Assembly (NCBI RefSeq): GCF_000222685.1
Contig: NZ_AFWJ01000090.1
Coordinates: 1 to 64,000, forward strand
Origin: Vibrio nigripulchritudo ATCC 27043
Lineage (GTDB): Bacteria; Pseudomonadota; Gammaproteobacteria; Enterobacterales; Vibrionaceae
Direction of reading: 5' to 3'
Length of the DNA: 64,000 bases
A program made the translations under genes and the position numbers. Below, piece by piece: positions 1-9,172 of this stretch. How positions within the stretch are numbered: the first letter of the stretch is position 1; the number at the start of each line of letters is the position of its first letter. The notes under the pieces were generated by a model. That model was not told the DNA's origin and searched no databases. It saw only the letters and a list, made by a program, of their open reading frames with translations.

Positions 1-30
1 TTGTATGACAGACGTCAGACAATTAAATAA

Positions 31-107
31 TGGCGCGCTCGGAAGGATTCGAACCTTCGACCGCCTGGTTCGTAGCCAGGTACTCTATCCAGCTGAGCTA
101 CGAGCGC
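31..107 (-). tRNA. tRNA-Arg (anticodon ACG), copy 1
   Basis: A 77-nt cloverleaf is readable on the minus strand: a 7-bp acceptor stem (GCGCTCG/CGAGCGC), discriminator G, encoded CCA, the D-arm and TTCGAAT T-loop, and the anticodon loop CTACGAA giving ACG. It is identical to the copy at 293-369 and is the last gene of the Ser-Arg-Ser-Arg cluster downstream of csrA. The ACG anticodon is expected to be deaminated to ICG and to read CGU, CGC and CGA. Confidence 0.96.
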
Positions 108-173
108 GCAGGTTGTGAACTATATCACATTTCATTTCATCAGAAACAAAAAAATTGACCTCAGGCCAATAAA

Positions 174-266
174 TGGCGGTGAGGGAGGGATTCGAACCCT
201 CGATACGGCTACAAACCGTATACTCCCTTAGCAGGGGAGCGCCTTCAGCCTCTCGGCCACCTCACC
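174..266 (-). tRNA. tRNA-Ser (anticodon GCT), copy 1
   Basis: A 93-nt class II tRNA with a long variable arm. The minus strand begins GGTGAGG and ends CCTCACC-G-CCA. The anticodon loop CTGCTAA gives GCT, which reads AGC/AGU. It is identical to the copy at 422-514 and closely resembles E. coli serV, including the encoded CCA. Confidence 0.96.
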
Positions 267-292
267 GACGTAGTATTCCAAATAAGGAATAA

Positions 293-369
293 TGGCGCGC
301 TCGGAAGGATTCGAACCTTCGACCGCCTGGTTCGTAGCCAGGTACTCTATCCAGCTGAGCTACGAGCGC
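293..369 (-). tRNA. tRNA-Arg (anticodon ACG), copy 2
   Basis: A 77-nt tRNA base-for-base identical to the one at 31-107, with the same ACG anticodon and encoded CCA. It sits between the two tRNA-Ser genes, so the cluster reads Ser-Arg-Ser-Arg in the direction of transcription. The spacers between copies differ, so this is a duplicated gene pair rather than a perfect tandem repeat. Confidence 0.96.
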
Positions 370-421
370 GCTGATTCTTATTTTTGTGTTGAGAGTATCA
401 ACTTTATAAGAAATGCAAGAA

Positions 422-514
422 TGGCGGTGAGGGAGGGATTCGAACCCTCGATACGGCTACAAACCGTATACTCCCTTAGCAGGGGAGCGCCTTCAGCCTC
501 TCGGCCACCTCACC
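422..514 (-). tRNA. tRNA-Ser (anticodon GCT), copy 2
   Basis: A 93-nt class II tRNA identical to the one at 174-266. It is the first gene of the cluster and lies 15 nt downstream of a strong -10 element (530-535), so it is likely the promoter-proximal gene of a four-tRNA transcript. Confidence 0.96.
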
Positions 515-529
515 GTCTTGCGGAGGCAC

Positions 530-557
530 ATATTACGATTTACCGAAAATATGTCAA
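530..557 (-). promoter_or_regulatory. sigma-70 promoter of the tRNA Ser-Arg cluster
   Basis: On the minus strand a perfect -35 TTGACA (557-552) is separated by 16 nt from a -10 TAATAT (535-530). The start region that follows is GC-rich (GTGCCTCCGC), as in stable-RNA promoters under stringent control. The first tRNA-Ser begins 15 nt further on. Stringent control is inferred from the discriminator composition only. Confidence 0.7.
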
Positions 558-660
558 ACATTTTCTTGGCAAAAATAGCAAAAAACAGCTTAAGCGTTGG
601 GTATTTAATCAAAGTGGCGGGAAATCAAACTTTTCCCTGAACGCGTGATTTTGATGCCTA

Positions 661-687
661 TTAAAAAGGCCAGCTTCTGCTGACCTT
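661..687 (-). terminator. Rho-independent terminator of csrA
   Basis: The minus strand forms a 9-bp stem (AAGGTCAGC/GCTGGCCTT, one G-U pair) with an AGAA loop, followed by a T-run. It lies directly after the csrA stop codon and separates csrA from the tRNA promoter. Confidence 0.75.
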
Positions 688-694
688 CTTAGTG

Positions 695-892
695 TTAGTA
701 GTTACCAGAAACTGAACCACCGTTGCCTTTCTCGGCTTGTATACGCATGTAAATTTCTTCACGGTGTACAGATACTTCTTTAGGTGCATTAACACCGATT
801 CGAACCTGGTTACCTTTAACACCAAGCACGGTGACAGTTACTTCATCACCGATCATAAGAGTTTCACCTACGCGGCGAGTCAAAATTAGCAT
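695..892 (-). CDS. csrA: Carbon storage regulator CsrA
   Basis: CsrA is a small homodimeric RNA-binding protein that binds GGA motifs in mRNA leaders and controls translation and stability of mRNAs for carbon storage, motility and virulence. The 65-residue product has the usual family length. It carries the N-terminal MLILTRR strand and the RNA-contact segment VHREEI with R44. It follows lysC by about 86 bp and ends at a hairpin terminator. In gammaproteobacteria CsrA is sequestered by CsrB-type RNAs under BarA/UvrY control, and the barA gene is in this same window (34445-37240). Identification is secure; the targets are not visible here. Confidence 0.97.
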   Translation of the reverse strand: MLILTRRVGETLMIGDEVTVTVLGVKGNQVRIGVNAPKEVSVHREEIYMRIQAEKGNGGSVSGNY

Positions 893-978
893 TCTTGTGC
901 TCCTTGAGTAATCTCTGAGTTATTTTTCTCTATGATGTCACCATCTTAGAAAATTAACAATTCCATAATCCCTTCTGA

Positions 979-2175
979 CTATGAAACCATTAGCTTTTGA
1001 TGACCATCAAGCTCTAAATGTCCAGCTACTATAAAACTGTGAAGAAGATTGGAAATCTCTTCTATTCTCTCAGGTTCAATAAAGTAAGTGCAAGAACGGA
1101 CGTCCTTTACTTCACCTAAAAGTGGAATTTGGTGCTGTTCAAACACATCTGTCAATAAAGGTTGTGCTTGTTGCGCTTTGCAACCAACACAGCTTACCGC
1201 AGATACAGGTGTGGACTTAGCTATGCTATCGGCAGCAATCAGTGAAAGCTTAGCCAAAGATGAGTTTGGAATCACAATATCGGTTACACCGGATTCGTCC
1301 GCTGCTGCCCATACCTCAATACCAAGCATCTGACACTGATCCAGAATAGACTGCTTGGCACTGGATTTGACTTCCACTACCACCAAATCACGCTGGATCG
1401 CTAATCCACTGATTGGACTATCAGACTCTTCTCCAACCACCAAAGTTCCAGACTCTTCAGAAAATGAAGACAGGACTCTCAGAGGGACGCCATGTTTCCA
1501 TGCATGTATCACAGATGGAAGATGAAGCACTTTCGCTCCTTTTCTTGCCATCTCTTCCATGCTTGGGAAATCAATCACATCTAGTTTTAACGCATCTTTA
1601 ACGACACGAGGATCGCAGGTATAGATCCCATCCACATCTGTAAAGATTTGGCACTCGGACGCACGCAGTTCACCTGCCAGTGCTACCGCAGATGTATCCG
1701 ATCCTCCCCGACCCAGGGTTGTGATATTTCCGCTTTCAGACATCCCCTGAAAACCAGCAACTATCACCACGTGATCTTTCTCTAAATAGTTCAGAATCGT
1801 TTCTGTTTCTATCGATTCAATTTTCGCATCATTGTGAACATTATTGGTTTTCACACCAGCTTGAGCACCTGTCAAAGAAACGGCATTAACACCTTTCTTA
1901 TTCAGTGTCATGGCTAACAACGCCATCGAAACCTGTTCACCTGCTGACAACAGCACGTCTAACTCTCGGGCAGTTGGTACAGCATCAACCTGATGAGCCA
2001 ACCCTAATAAGCGGTTTGTTTCGCCTGACATGGCCGAAACCACAACCACCAATTGTTTTCCCTCTTGCCTGGTTTTAATGATTCGATCCGCTACCGCTTC
2101 AATGCGCTCGATAGATCCAACTGAAGTTCCGCCGAACTTCTGAACTACTAGAGATTCACGTAATGACTGTGTCAC
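979..2175 (-). CDS. lysC: Monofunctional aspartate kinase
   Basis: This enzyme phosphorylates L-aspartate with ATP to aspartyl-4-phosphate, the first step towards lysine, threonine, methionine and diaminopimelate. The 398-residue protein has the kinase signature KFGGTSVGS at residues 13-21, a GRGGSDTSA segment near residue 155, and a C-terminal regulatory region of ACT type. There is no homoserine dehydrogenase domain, so it is not a ThrA/MetL type. The start is GTG, with an AGGAAG sequence upstream. It lies between alaS and csrA, its usual Vibrio position. The symbol lysC follows common annotation; which end product inhibits it cannot be told from sequence alone. Confidence 0.9.
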   Translation of the reverse strand: MTQSLRESLVVQKFGGTSVGSIERIEAVADRIIKTRQEGKQLVVVVSAMSGETNRLLGLAHQVDAVPTARELDVLLSAGEQVSMALLAMTLNKKGVNAVSLTGAQAGVKTNNVHNDAKIESIETETILNYLEKDHVVIVAGFQGMSESGNITTLGRGGSDTSAVALAGELRASECQIFTDVDGIYTCDPRVVKDALKLDVIDFPSMEEMARKGAKVLHLPSVIHAWKHGVPLRVLSSFSEESGTLVVGEESDSPISGLAIQRDLVVVEVKSSAKQSILDQCQMLGIEVWAAADESGVTDIVIPNSSLAKLSLIAADSIAKSTPVSAVSCVGCKAQQAQPLLTDVFEQHQIPLLGEVKDVRSCTYFIEPERIEEISNLLHSFIVAGHLELDGHQKLMVS

Positions 2176-2221
2176 CTTTCTTCACCTTCCTGGGGCTTAA
2201 TCCCCGTTGTCGTTATACACA

Positions 2222-2252
2222 AATGCCACTGACTTTATCAGCCAGTGGCATT
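2222..2252 (-). terminator. Possible terminator or processing hairpin after alaS
   Basis: A 10-bp perfect inverted repeat (AATGCCACTG/CAGTGGCATT) lies between the alaS stop and the lysC start. The T-tract after the stem is weak on the minus strand (ATTTGT), so it may attenuate or stabilise rather than terminate fully. Confidence 0.4.
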
Positions 2253-2266
2253 CAAAAAAATAAAAG

Positions 2267-4849
2267 TTACAAACGCTCTTCTAGCCAGGCATCAACTGAG
2301 TCTAGCGCTGCTGAAAGTGCATTGGCATCAGTACCACCGGCTTGCGCCATATCAGGACGACCACCGCCTTTACCACCAACTTGTTGAGCAACCATGTTGA
2401 CCAGTTCGCCGGCTTTCACTTTGCCCGTCAGATCTTTGGTCACGCCCGCGATCAGACCAACTTTATCGCCAGCAACATTACCTAACATGATGATGCCGCT
2501 ACCAAGCTGATTCTTAAGCTCGTCAACCATGCCGCGTAGTGCTTTGTTGTCTGCACCGTCCAGCTTAGACACAAGTACTTTCACGCCAGCAATTTCTTTT
2601 ACCTGACTAGTCAGGCTTGCACTAGCCTGAGACGCCAACTTGTCTTTCAAATGTTGGATCTCTTTCTCAAGAGCTTTCGCTTTGCTTGCTGCTTCAGAAA
2701 GCTTCTCTTCGTATTTGCTATTTTCGGCTTCGATAGCATCCAGCGCACCTTCACCTGTCACAGCTTCAATACGTCGAATACCTGCTGCGATACCACCTTC
2801 TGAGGTGATCTTGAATAGGCCAATATCACCCGTGCTTGAGGCGTGAATACCGCCACACAATTCGGTTGAGAATTCACCCATGGTAAGAACACGCACTTGG
2901 TCGTCGTATTTCTCACCGAACAGAGCCATCGCACCTTTCGCTTTTGCGTCTTCGATGTTCATGATGTCTGTCTGGATATTATGGTTACGGCGAACGTGAA
3001 TGTTTACCAAACGCTCAACTTCTTTGATTTCTGCAGGTGTCATTGCTTCAAGATGAGAGAAGTCAAATCGTAAACCTTCAGCTTTTACAAGCGAGCCTTT
3101 CTGAGCAACGTGGTCACCCAGTACATGGCGAAGCGCCGCGTGCAGTAGGTGAGTCGCTGAGTGGTTAAGGATAATCGCTGCACGACGCGCGGCATCAACG
3201 GTTGCAGCAACGCTATCACCTTTGGCAAAAACACCTTCAACCAACACACCGTGGTGCGCAACTGCGTTGTTTAGCTTTTGAGTATCTTCAACCTGGAAAA
3301 GACCAGCGTCAGTTTTCAATGTACCTGTATCGCCACACTGACCGCCTGACTCGCCATAGAATGGCGTTTCTTCAAGAATTACGATTGCTTTGTCGCCCGC
3401 GGATAGTGCTTCGACTTCGTTACCTTCAACGAACAGTGCCGACACTGTACTGCTGCCTTCGGTGCTTGTGTATCCGCAGAACTCGGTGGATGCATCCACT
3501 TTGATGGCAGCATTGTAGTCCGTACCAAACTGACCCGCTTCACGTGCACGCTGACGCTGAGCTTCCATCGCTTTCTCGAAGCCTTCTTCGTCGATAGCAA
3601 AGTCACGCTCACGCGCTACGTCGTTGGTTAAATCTGCTGGGAAGCCGTAGGTATCGTAAAGTTTGAATACTGTTTCGCCATCAAGTACTTTGCCCTCCAA
3701 ACCATCTAACGCTTCGTTTAGGATAGACATGCCACGCTCTAGCGTGCGACCAAAGTTCTCTTCTTCAATGCGAAGTACTTTTTCAACCAGTGCTTGTTGC
3801 TTCTTAAGTTCAACACCCGCCGTGCCCATCACTTCGGCCAGTACACCAACCAGCTTGTGGAAGAACGCACCTTGTGCACCCAACTTGTTACCGTGGCGAA
3901 CAGCGCGGCGGATAATACGGCGAAGCACGTAACCACGACCTTCGTTTGAAGGCATCACGCCATCAACGATTAGGAACGCACATGAACGGATGTGGTCAGC
4001 AACTACGCGGAGCGATTGGTTAGACAGGTCTTCATGACCAGTCACCTCAGCAGCGGCTTTAATTAGGGTTTGGAAAACGTCGATTTCGTAGTTGGAATGC
4101 ACGCCCTGCATGATGGCAGAAATACGCTCGATACCCATGCCCGTGTCTACCGATGGTTTTGGTAGCGGTTCCATCGTGCCATCGGCATGACGGTTAAATT
4201 GCATGAATACGTTGTTCCAAATCTCGATAAAACGGTCACCGTCTTCTTCTGGTGTGCCCGGACGACCGCCCCAGATGTGATCGCCGTGATCGTAGAAGAT
4301 TTCAGTACATGGGCCACATGGACCTGTGTCACCCATTTGCCAGAAGTTATCTGACTCGTATGGCTTACCGCCTTCTTTGTCGCCAATGCGAACAATGCGA
4401 TCAGCTGGAACACCTACTTTTTTGTTCCAGATATCAAAAGCTTCATCGTCGGTTTCGTATACAGTCACCAGCAGACGGTCTTTCGGAAGTTGAAGAACTT
4501 CTGTCAGAAATTCCCAGGCAAACGAGATCGCGTCTTCTTTGAAGTAATCACCGAAGCTGAAGTTACCCAACATTTCGAAGAAGGTATGGTGGCGAGCTGT
4601 AAAGCCCACGTTTTCAAGGTCATTGTGCTTACCGCCAGCACGTACACAGCGTTGGGCCGTAGTCGCTCGAGTGTAGGCTCGTTTTTCTAAGCCTAAGAAA
4701 CAATCTTTAAATTGGTTCATACCTGCGTTAGTGAATAGCAGGGTTGGATCGTTATGTGGTACTAACGATGAACTGTCTACGATTTGGTGTCCTTTGCTTT
4801 CAAAGAACTTGAGGAACGCGTTACGAACCTCATCTGTGCTCATGTACAT
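2267..4849 (-). CDS. alaS: Alanyl-tRNA synthetase
   Basis: AlaS charges tRNA-Ala with alanine and edits mischarged Ser/Gly-tRNA-Ala. The 860-residue protein starts at MYMSTDEV, the usual family N-terminus. An AGGA Shine-Dalgarno sequence lies 8 nt upstream, which argues against the 26-residue longer reading. The class II catalytic core (NAGMNQF, GMGIERI) is followed by the editing domain with HSATHLLH and CGGIH metal-binding motifs. The C-terminal C-Ala domain is glycine-rich near its end ([16 protein letters not shown]). It lies between recX and lysC, as in other gammaproteobacteria. Confidence 0.97.
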   Translation of the reverse strand: MYMSTDEVRNAFLKFFESKGHQIVDSSSLVPHNDPTLLFTNAGMNQFKDCFLGLEKRAYTRATTAQRCVRAGGKHNDLENVGFTARHHTFFEMLGNFSFGDYFKEDAISFAWEFLTEVLQLPKDRLLVTVYETDDEAFDIWNKKVGVPADRIVRIGDKEGGKPYESDNFWQMGDTGPCGPCTEIFYDHGDHIWGGRPGTPEEDGDRFIEIWNNVFMQFNRHADGTMEPLPKPSVDTGMGIERISAIMQGVHSNYEIDVFQTLIKAAAEVTGHEDLSNQSLRVVADHIRSCAFLIVDGVMPSNEGRGYVLRRIIRRAVRHGNKLGAQGAFFHKLVGVLAEVMGTAGVELKKQQALVEKVLRIEEENFGRTLERGMSILNEALDGLEGKVLDGETVFKLYDTYGFPADLTNDVARERDFAIDEEGFEKAMEAQRQRAREAGQFGTDYNAAIKVDASTEFCGYTSTEGSSTVSALFVEGNEVEALSAGDKAIVILEETPFYGESGGQCGDTGTLKTDAGLFQVEDTQKLNNAVAHHGVLVEGVFAKGDSVAATVDAARRAAIILNHSATHLLHAALRHVLGDHVAQKGSLVKAEGLRFDFSHLEAMTPAEIKEVERLVNIHVRRNHNIQTDIMNIEDAKAKGAMALFGEKYDDQVRVLTMGEFSTELCGGIHASSTGDIGLFKITSEGGIAAGIRRIEAVTGEGALDAIEAENSKYEEKLSEAASKAKALEKEIQHLKDKLASQASASLTSQVKEIAGVKVLVSKLDGADNKALRGMVDELKNQLGSGIIMLGNVAGDKVGLIAGVTKDLTGKVKAGELVNMVAQQVGGKGGGRPDMAQAGGTDANALSAALDSVDAWLEERL

Positions 4850-5106
4850 GCAGCTCTTCCTGAAAATAGTCGAGTTAGAATTTTGCCACATTGTATACCC
4901 AACCGACCTCAAGATGCGAGATTCCACAAGAATTTATTCTTGTGTGAAATCGCTATTTATAAAAGAAACGTGAAAACAGGATCTTAGGCGGTTTGATTCA
5001 AAAGAAGATGGACAGAAAAATCCGTTTTTTCATGAGGGAAGAATAGAAAAAGATGGGGAAGCCAAAAAAGGCTCGTTTAACTCGGTAGTTCAAGGCTTAG
5101 ATAAGA

Positions 5107-5568
5107 CTATTCCTCATCACTTAAGGCGTAACTGATCTGGTCAAAGCTGTAGCCCCGATATTGTAAAAACCTGACTTGCTTGGCGTATTCTTTCTGATCT
5201 TTGGCTTTTATGCCTTTGAACTTTTTTTCCGCCGCCGCTTTGGCAAGTTCAAACCAGTCTTGTGGTTCTTCTTGCAACGCTTCTTCAATCACCGATTCTG
5301 ATACACGTTTTTGGCTGAGTTCCTGGCGAATTCGACGTTCACCATGCCCTTTGTAGACATGTTGTCTGATCTGGCTTTTGGCATAACGAAGATCGTCTAA
5401 GTAATTATGATCAATACAGAAATTCACCGCATCTTGGATCTGTTCTTCATCGTATCCTTTAAAAGCCAGCTTTTGGTAAAGTTCGTACTCACCGTGGTCA
5501 CGTCGGCTGAGTAACTGAATCGCGGCTTCTTTACTTGAGAGGGCTGGAGGATTTTTCTTTGGATACAT
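5107..5568 (-). CDS. recX: RecA regulator RecX
   Basis: RecX binds RecA filaments and limits their extension and activities. The 153-residue product begins at MYPKKNP, matching the normal RecX length; the ORF extends 55 residues further upstream but that part runs through the recA terminator and recA itself. The protein is made of basic three-helix repeats, with motifs such as [18 protein letters not shown]. It follows recA by 91 nt, with a strong hairpin in between, as in E. coli where only readthrough transcripts reach recX. SOS co-regulation with recA is inferred from this arrangement. Confidence 0.93.
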   Translation of the reverse strand: MYPKKNPPALSSKEAAIQLLSRRDHGEYELYQKLAFKGYDEEQIQDAVNFCIDHNYLDDLRYAKSQIRQHVYKGHGERRIRQELSQKRVSESVIEEALQEEPQDWFELAKAAAEKKFKGIKAKDQKEYAKQVRFLQYRGYSFDQISYALSDEE

Positions 5569-5617
5569 ACTCAAAATTTCAATAAAAACAGTGGATATGG
5601 TTTTTAGCCAGATACGC

Positions 5618-5642
5618 AAAAGCCCTGCAATGCAGGGCTTTT
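5618..5642 (-). terminator. recA terminator (recA-recX intergenic hairpin)
   Basis: A perfect 12-bp inverted repeat (AAAAGCCCTGCA/TGCAGGGCTTTT) with a single-base loop and a flanking T-run lies after the recA stop. It probably lets only part of transcription continue into recX. Confidence 0.8.
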
Positions 5643-5659
5643 GGTAATTGAATGAGTGA

Positions 5660-6700
5660 TTAAAACTCTTCTTCTTTTGGCATTTCGCCTTGTTCTGGCT
5701 CTTCAGGCTGAGCCGTCGTAAGTAGCATCTCACGCAGTTTGCTATCGATTTCTAGTGCAATATTCGAGTTTTCGCGAAGGAATTTGCCTGCGTTCGCTTT
5801 ACCCTGACCAATCTTGTCGCCGTTGTAGCTGTACCAAGCACCCGCCTTTTCAACCAACTTGTGCTTCACACCCAGATCAATCAGTTCACCTTCACGGTTG
5901 AACCCCTGACCATACATGATTTGTGTTTCAGCTTGCTTGAACGGTGCCGCAATCTTGTTCTTAACGACTTTAATGCGAGTTTCGTTACCAACAACTTCGT
6001 CACCATCTTTGATAGAACCAGTACGGCGGATATCAAGACGAACAGATGCGTAGAATTTCAGTGCGTTACCACCTGTGGTGGTTTCTGGGTTACCAAACAT
6101 CACACCAATCTTCATACGGATCTGGTTGATGAAGATACACATACAGTTAGACTGCTTTAGGTTACCTGTTAGCTTACGCATAGCCTGAGAAAGCATACGT
6201 GCTTGCAAGCCCATGTGGCTGTCGCCCATTTCACCTTCGATTTCCGCTTTTGGTGTTAGAGCTGCTACGGAGTCAACTACCATTACGTCGATAGCACCAG
6301 AACGTGCCAGCGCGTCACAGATTTCCAGCGCTTGCTCACCTGTATCAGGCTGAGAAACAAGCAGTGCTTCGATATCGACACCAAGCTTCTTCGCGTAGAT
6401 AGGGTCTAGCGCGTGCTCTGCATCGATAAATGCACAGGTTTTACCTTCACGTTGTGCTGCTGCGATAAGCTCAAGAGTTAGCGTGGTTTTACCCGAACTC
6501 TCAGGACCGTAGATTTCTACGATACGTCCCATCGGCAAACCACCAGCACCCAAAGCGATATCCAGTGACAGAGAACCGGTTGAGATGGTTTCAACATCCA
6601 TCGCGCGGTTGTCACCAAGGCGCATAATAGAGCCTTTACCGAATTGCTTTTCAATTTGACCAAGTGCTGCGGCTAACGCCTTTTGTTTGTTATCGTCCAT
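5660..6700 (-). CDS. recA: Recombinase RecA
   Basis: RecA forms filaments on single-stranded DNA, drives strand exchange and stimulates LexA self-cleavage in the SOS response. The 346-residue protein starts at [10 protein letters not shown], with GGAG six bases upstream; the four extra residues of the longer ORF are not needed. The Walker A motif GPESSGKT is at residues 65-72, the DNA-binding loop segment ([18 protein letters not shown]) is present, and the C-terminus is acidic ([14 protein letters not shown]). A LexA box overlaps its promoter. It is followed by recX and preceded by pncC. Confidence 0.98.
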   Translation of the reverse strand: MDDNKQKALAAALGQIEKQFGKGSIMRLGDNRAMDVETISTGSLSLDIALGAGGLPMGRIVEIYGPESSGKTTLTLELIAAAQREGKTCAFIDAEHALDPIYAKKLGVDIEALLVSQPDTGEQALEICDALARSGAIDVMVVDSVAALTPKAEIEGEMGDSHMGLQARMLSQAMRKLTGNLKQSNCMCIFINQIRMKIGVMFGNPETTTGGNALKFYASVRLDIRRTGSIKDGDEVVGNETRIKVVKNKIAAPFKQAETQIMYGQGFNREGELIDLGVKHKLVEKAGAWYSYNGDKIGQGKANAGKFLRENSNIALEIDSKLREMLLTTAQPEEPEQGEMPKEEEF

Positions 6701-6738
6701 CCGTATCTCCACACAACGTGTTCGTGATTATGTTGGCT

Positions 6739-6766
6739 ATTATACTGTTGATTCATACAGTGTCTA
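6739..6766 (-). promoter_or_regulatory. recA sigma-70 promoter
   Basis: The minus strand shows -35 TAGACA (6766-6761), 16 nt, then a perfect -10 TATAAT (6744-6739), about 40 nt upstream of the recA start codon. The LexA box occupies the spacer and both hexamer edges, so bound LexA would block RNA polymerase. Confidence 0.7.
6743..6762. promoter_or_regulatory. LexA (SOS) box of recA
   Basis: TACTGTTGATTCATACAGTG matches the gammaproteobacterial LexA consensus, with CTG and CAG separated by 10 bases and good flanking TA. It lies between the -35 and -10 elements of the recA promoter, the standard position for SOS repression. Confidence 0.85.
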
Positions 6767-6810
6767 TACCTGTATGAAAAAATTTTTCGATTCTGGCTTT
6801 ATCCGCCAAA

Positions 6811-7296
6811 TTACTCTGTTAGGTACTGTAGCAAAACCTGAAGAGCATGAAGGACTGCCTGTCTGCGGACTTGAGCCCGATCACCCTCAAAGTAACAAGT
6901 TTCAATTTTTTGCCAGCCCTGCTCCGATTGAAATCCGAAACATACTGTCCCCACTGGCTTCTCTTCGCTACCGCCACCCGGTCCCGCTACACCGCTAATG
7001 GAAACGCCTATCGATGCATTGGAATTCGCCAGTGCTCCTGCCACCATTTCGGTTACTACAGGTTCACTAACCGCACCATGAGCCTCTAGTGTCGACGCAT
7101 TTACGCCCAGCATCTCCATTTTGGCTTCATTGCTGTAGGTCACAAACGCTCTGTCAAACCAGGCAGAACTGCCCGCAATGTCCGTCACCGCCGTCGCAAC
7201 ACCGCCGCCAGTACACGACTCAGCAGTGGTCATGACCAGCCCTTTATCGAGCAACGCTTCACCCAATTGCTGGCTTAATTGATTCATCAACGCCAT
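6811..7296 (-). CDS. pncC: Nicotinamide-nucleotide amidase PncC (CinA C-terminal family)
   Basis: PncC hydrolyses nicotinamide mononucleotide to nicotinic acid mononucleotide, recycling the NMN made by DNA ligase. The 161-residue protein starts at MALMNQL, with GGAGAG upstream. It consists only of the CinA C-terminal domain, with the active-site motif AESCTGG (S27) and the glycine-rich GVAGPGGGSEEKPVG. It is often labelled CinA in Vibrio. Upstream of recA it normally borders mutS; here about 10 kb of accessory genes separate the two. Confidence 0.92.
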   Translation of the reverse strand: MALMNQLSQQLGEALLDKGLVMTTAESCTGGGVATAVTDIAGSSAWFDRAFVTYSNEAKMEMLGVNASTLEAHGAVSEPVVTEMVAGALANSNASIGVSISGVAGPGGGSEEKPVGTVCFGFQSEQGWQKIETCYFEGDRAQVRRQAVLHALQVLLQYLTE

Positions 7297-7330
7297 GTTT
7301 TCTCTCCATAACCTGAACTCAGGTTCCATT

Positions 7331-7369
7331 AAAAAGCCGAGAACATCGGTTCGATATTCTCGGCTTTTA
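7331..7369 (-). terminator. Terminator of the telA accessory operon
   Basis: Between the telA stop and the pncC start the minus strand forms an 11-bp stem (AAAAGCCGAGA/TCTCGGCTTTT) with a 15-nt loop, followed by five Ts. It isolates the accessory operon from pncC-recA. Confidence 0.75.
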
Positions 7370-7387
7370 GGGTATCAGCGACAAGCC

Positions 7388-8449
7388 TTAGCTTTCGAGA
7401 GTTTGCGACAGCGCGTCTTTAAGCTCTTGCTCTGCCTGCTCAATCACCGTCTGAGCATGCGCACGTTGCTCTCTGCCCTCTTTCACGCGAGATAGCGTGT
7501 TATTCAGGGTTTCAATGGTCAGTTGGTTGACCGTTTCCAGAGATTCGAGATCCAGAATGCCGCGCTGATAGTTTTCGGAAATTTGCTCTTCCAGCACTTT
7601 CAGCTTTTCAGCGTTCTTCACGTACTGCTCATTGGTGTAGTCTTTCACCGCACGCGTCACTTTTAGTGCTTTCTCTTTCTCGTAATTGGAAATCGCAATC
7701 AGGAACTGGCGCTTCCACAACGGGAAAGTGTTGTGCACGATGTCCTGAATGTCTTCCATCAGCATCTTATTGCCTTCCTGAGAAAGGCGAATCTGAGGAG
7801 CGGTTTGAATTGCCGCCATTCGAGTCAATTCAAGATTGTGAATCCGTTTTTCCAAACGAGCGACTGCCTGAACGGCGTCACGGTGCTTTTGAGCATCCAG
7901 AGCATCTGCGGACTTTTCAGCTTCAGCCAGTAGCGAAGGCAATACGTCCGTATTCATCTGGTTCAGTTTCCACTTACCCGCGGCGATGTAGTTGTCCAGC
8001 CCATTGAGCAGGTTCAGGTTCTCATCGTACAAGGTATCCAGACGATTGATGTCGTGTCCCAGTTTCAGTTCCTGCGCTTCCAGCTTATCGGAAAGCTGCT
8101 CCAAGCTGCTCTTTACGGAATCAAAGCTGTCAGAGAACTTTTTGAACGAATCAAATAGCTCGCCGATAAGCGGCAGGCTCGCCAAAAAGCTTTTGTCTTT
8201 GAGATAATCAAATTCCGCACTGCTCATGGCGCTGACCATGGATTGCAGGATTTCTCCAGCTTCTCCGCTGTCTCGCACTCTTACTTGCTCAAGCACGCTA
8301 TCAGAAAAAGCGGTAATACTTTCAAGCGCTTCTTTACCGAAAGTAATGGTCGCTACCGTATCAAACGGGTCGAAATTTTGCGCCAGCTCCAGTACCTGAG
8401 GGCTCAGGGCTTCTTCTTTTAACTCTTCGGTTTGAACCATGTCTGTCAT
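7388..8449 (-). CDS. TelA-family (toxic anion resistance) protein
   Basis: The 353-residue soluble helical protein resembles the TelA family found in tellurite-resistance (Ter) neighbourhoods and annotated as toxic anion resistance. The biochemical activity of the family is unknown. The protein is rich in E, K, L and Q with predicted coiled coils around residues 95-140 and 280-345. A characteristic TelA stretch is LFDSFKKFSDSFDSVKSSLEQL. The start ATG has a strong GGAGG six to seven bases upstream. It is the last gene of a five-gene operon, 12 nt after the PLD-like gene, and a strong terminator follows. The family call is fairly sure. The role, for example membrane or DNA stress, is an inference from the neighbours. 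Confidence 0.75.
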   Translation of the reverse strand: MTDMVQTEELKEEALSPQVLELAQNFDPFDTVATITFGKEALESITAFSDSVLEQVRVRDSGEAGEILQSMVSAMSSAEFDYLKDKSFLASLPLIGELFDSFKKFSDSFDSVKSSLEQLSDKLEAQELKLGHDINRLDTLYDENLNLLNGLDNYIAAGKWKLNQMNTDVLPSLLAEAEKSADALDAQKHRDAVQAVARLEKRIHNLELTRMAAIQTAPQIRLSQEGNKMLMEDIQDIVHNTFPLWKRQFLIAISNYEKEKALKVTRAVKDYTNEQYVKNAEKLKVLEEQISENYQRGILDLESLETVNQLTIETLNNTLSRVKEGREQRAHAQTVIEQAEQELKDALSQTLES

Positions 8450-8461
8450 TGTAAATCCTCC

Positions 8462-9172
8462 TTATGCTAGCTCAGGTTGATGGAACGGGAATTTCTGCCA
8501 AAGTTCTTCAAACTGCTTTTGGAAAGGCTGTACAAAACGCATGTCATCAGTCAGCGTGATGTCTTCCTCGTTGTACTTAGACGCGCTTCGGGTCCAGTTA
8601 AAACTGCCATTCAGCATGCGTACACCGTCAAAAATCGCGAACTTATGATGCATGTGATAAGACGTGGTATCGACTTTAACCTCTACACCTTGTTCCACCA
8701 GATAATTCACGTCGTTGCCTTTATCGAAGATCTTATCGTTGTCGGTCACGACGCGCACTTTTACGCCACGTTTGTGTGCCTTCACGATGTGCGCCGTAAG
8801 GTTGTCATCGGCAATGGTAAATACACAGATATCGATAGTGTGACGTGCCTGATTTAGCTGCTTAATGATGCCTTCGGCGCAGGAACGCCCTGGGGAAAAC
8901 CAGCACCCAACCAGATCACCACCCGCATCCGACTTTGCGTTGTCCAACACTTTGATGGTTTTCTCTAACCAACGAACGATGTCACTGGCGTCCGCCCCCT
9001 CTTTGAGGGATTGCTGCGCCAGTTTGAAGCTCTGATTACGCAGAAATGAACGGTCTTCCTGTTTTAACTCGGCGTTGCTCAACTGGTCGTTAAGTTCGCG
9101 CCTTTCAGAATCATCCAGACGATGATCTTCAATGGAAGATTGAAGGAGTTGTTGCAGTTGTTCCCTATTCAT
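8462..9172 (-). CDS. Single-HKD phospholipase D-like protein
   Basis: The 236-residue protein has an N-terminal helical region (about 1-80) and one PLD-superfamily domain (about 88-235). The catalytic motif HxKxxxxD is intact (H175, K177, D182) and is followed by NGSFNW, as in Nuc-like nucleases and cardiolipin hydrolases. Members with one HKD act as dimers on phosphodiester bonds in DNA/RNA or phospholipids; the substrate here is unknown. There is no signal peptide, so a cytoplasmic location is likely, unlike secreted Nuc endonucleases. Its ATG overlaps the end of the upstream ATPase gene by 8 nt, which suggests translational coupling. It may be the effector enzyme of the operon. Confidence 0.75.
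   Translation of the reverse strand: MNREQLQQLLQSSIEDHRLDDSERRELNDQLSNAELKQEDRSFLRNQSFKLAQQSLKEGADASDIVRWLEKTIKVLDNAKSDAGGDLVGCWFSPGRSCAEGIIKQLNQARHTIDICVFTIADDNLTAHIVKAHKRGVKVRVVTDNDKIFDKGNDVNYLVEQGVEVKVDTTSYHMHHKFAIFDGVRMLNGSFNWTRSASKYNEEDITLTDDMRFVQPFQKQFEELWQKFPFHQPELA

Noticed and set aside
5569-5733. N-terminal 55-residue extension of RecX
   Set aside because: It would be encoded by the recA 3' end and its terminator; RecX families start at the MYPKK position.
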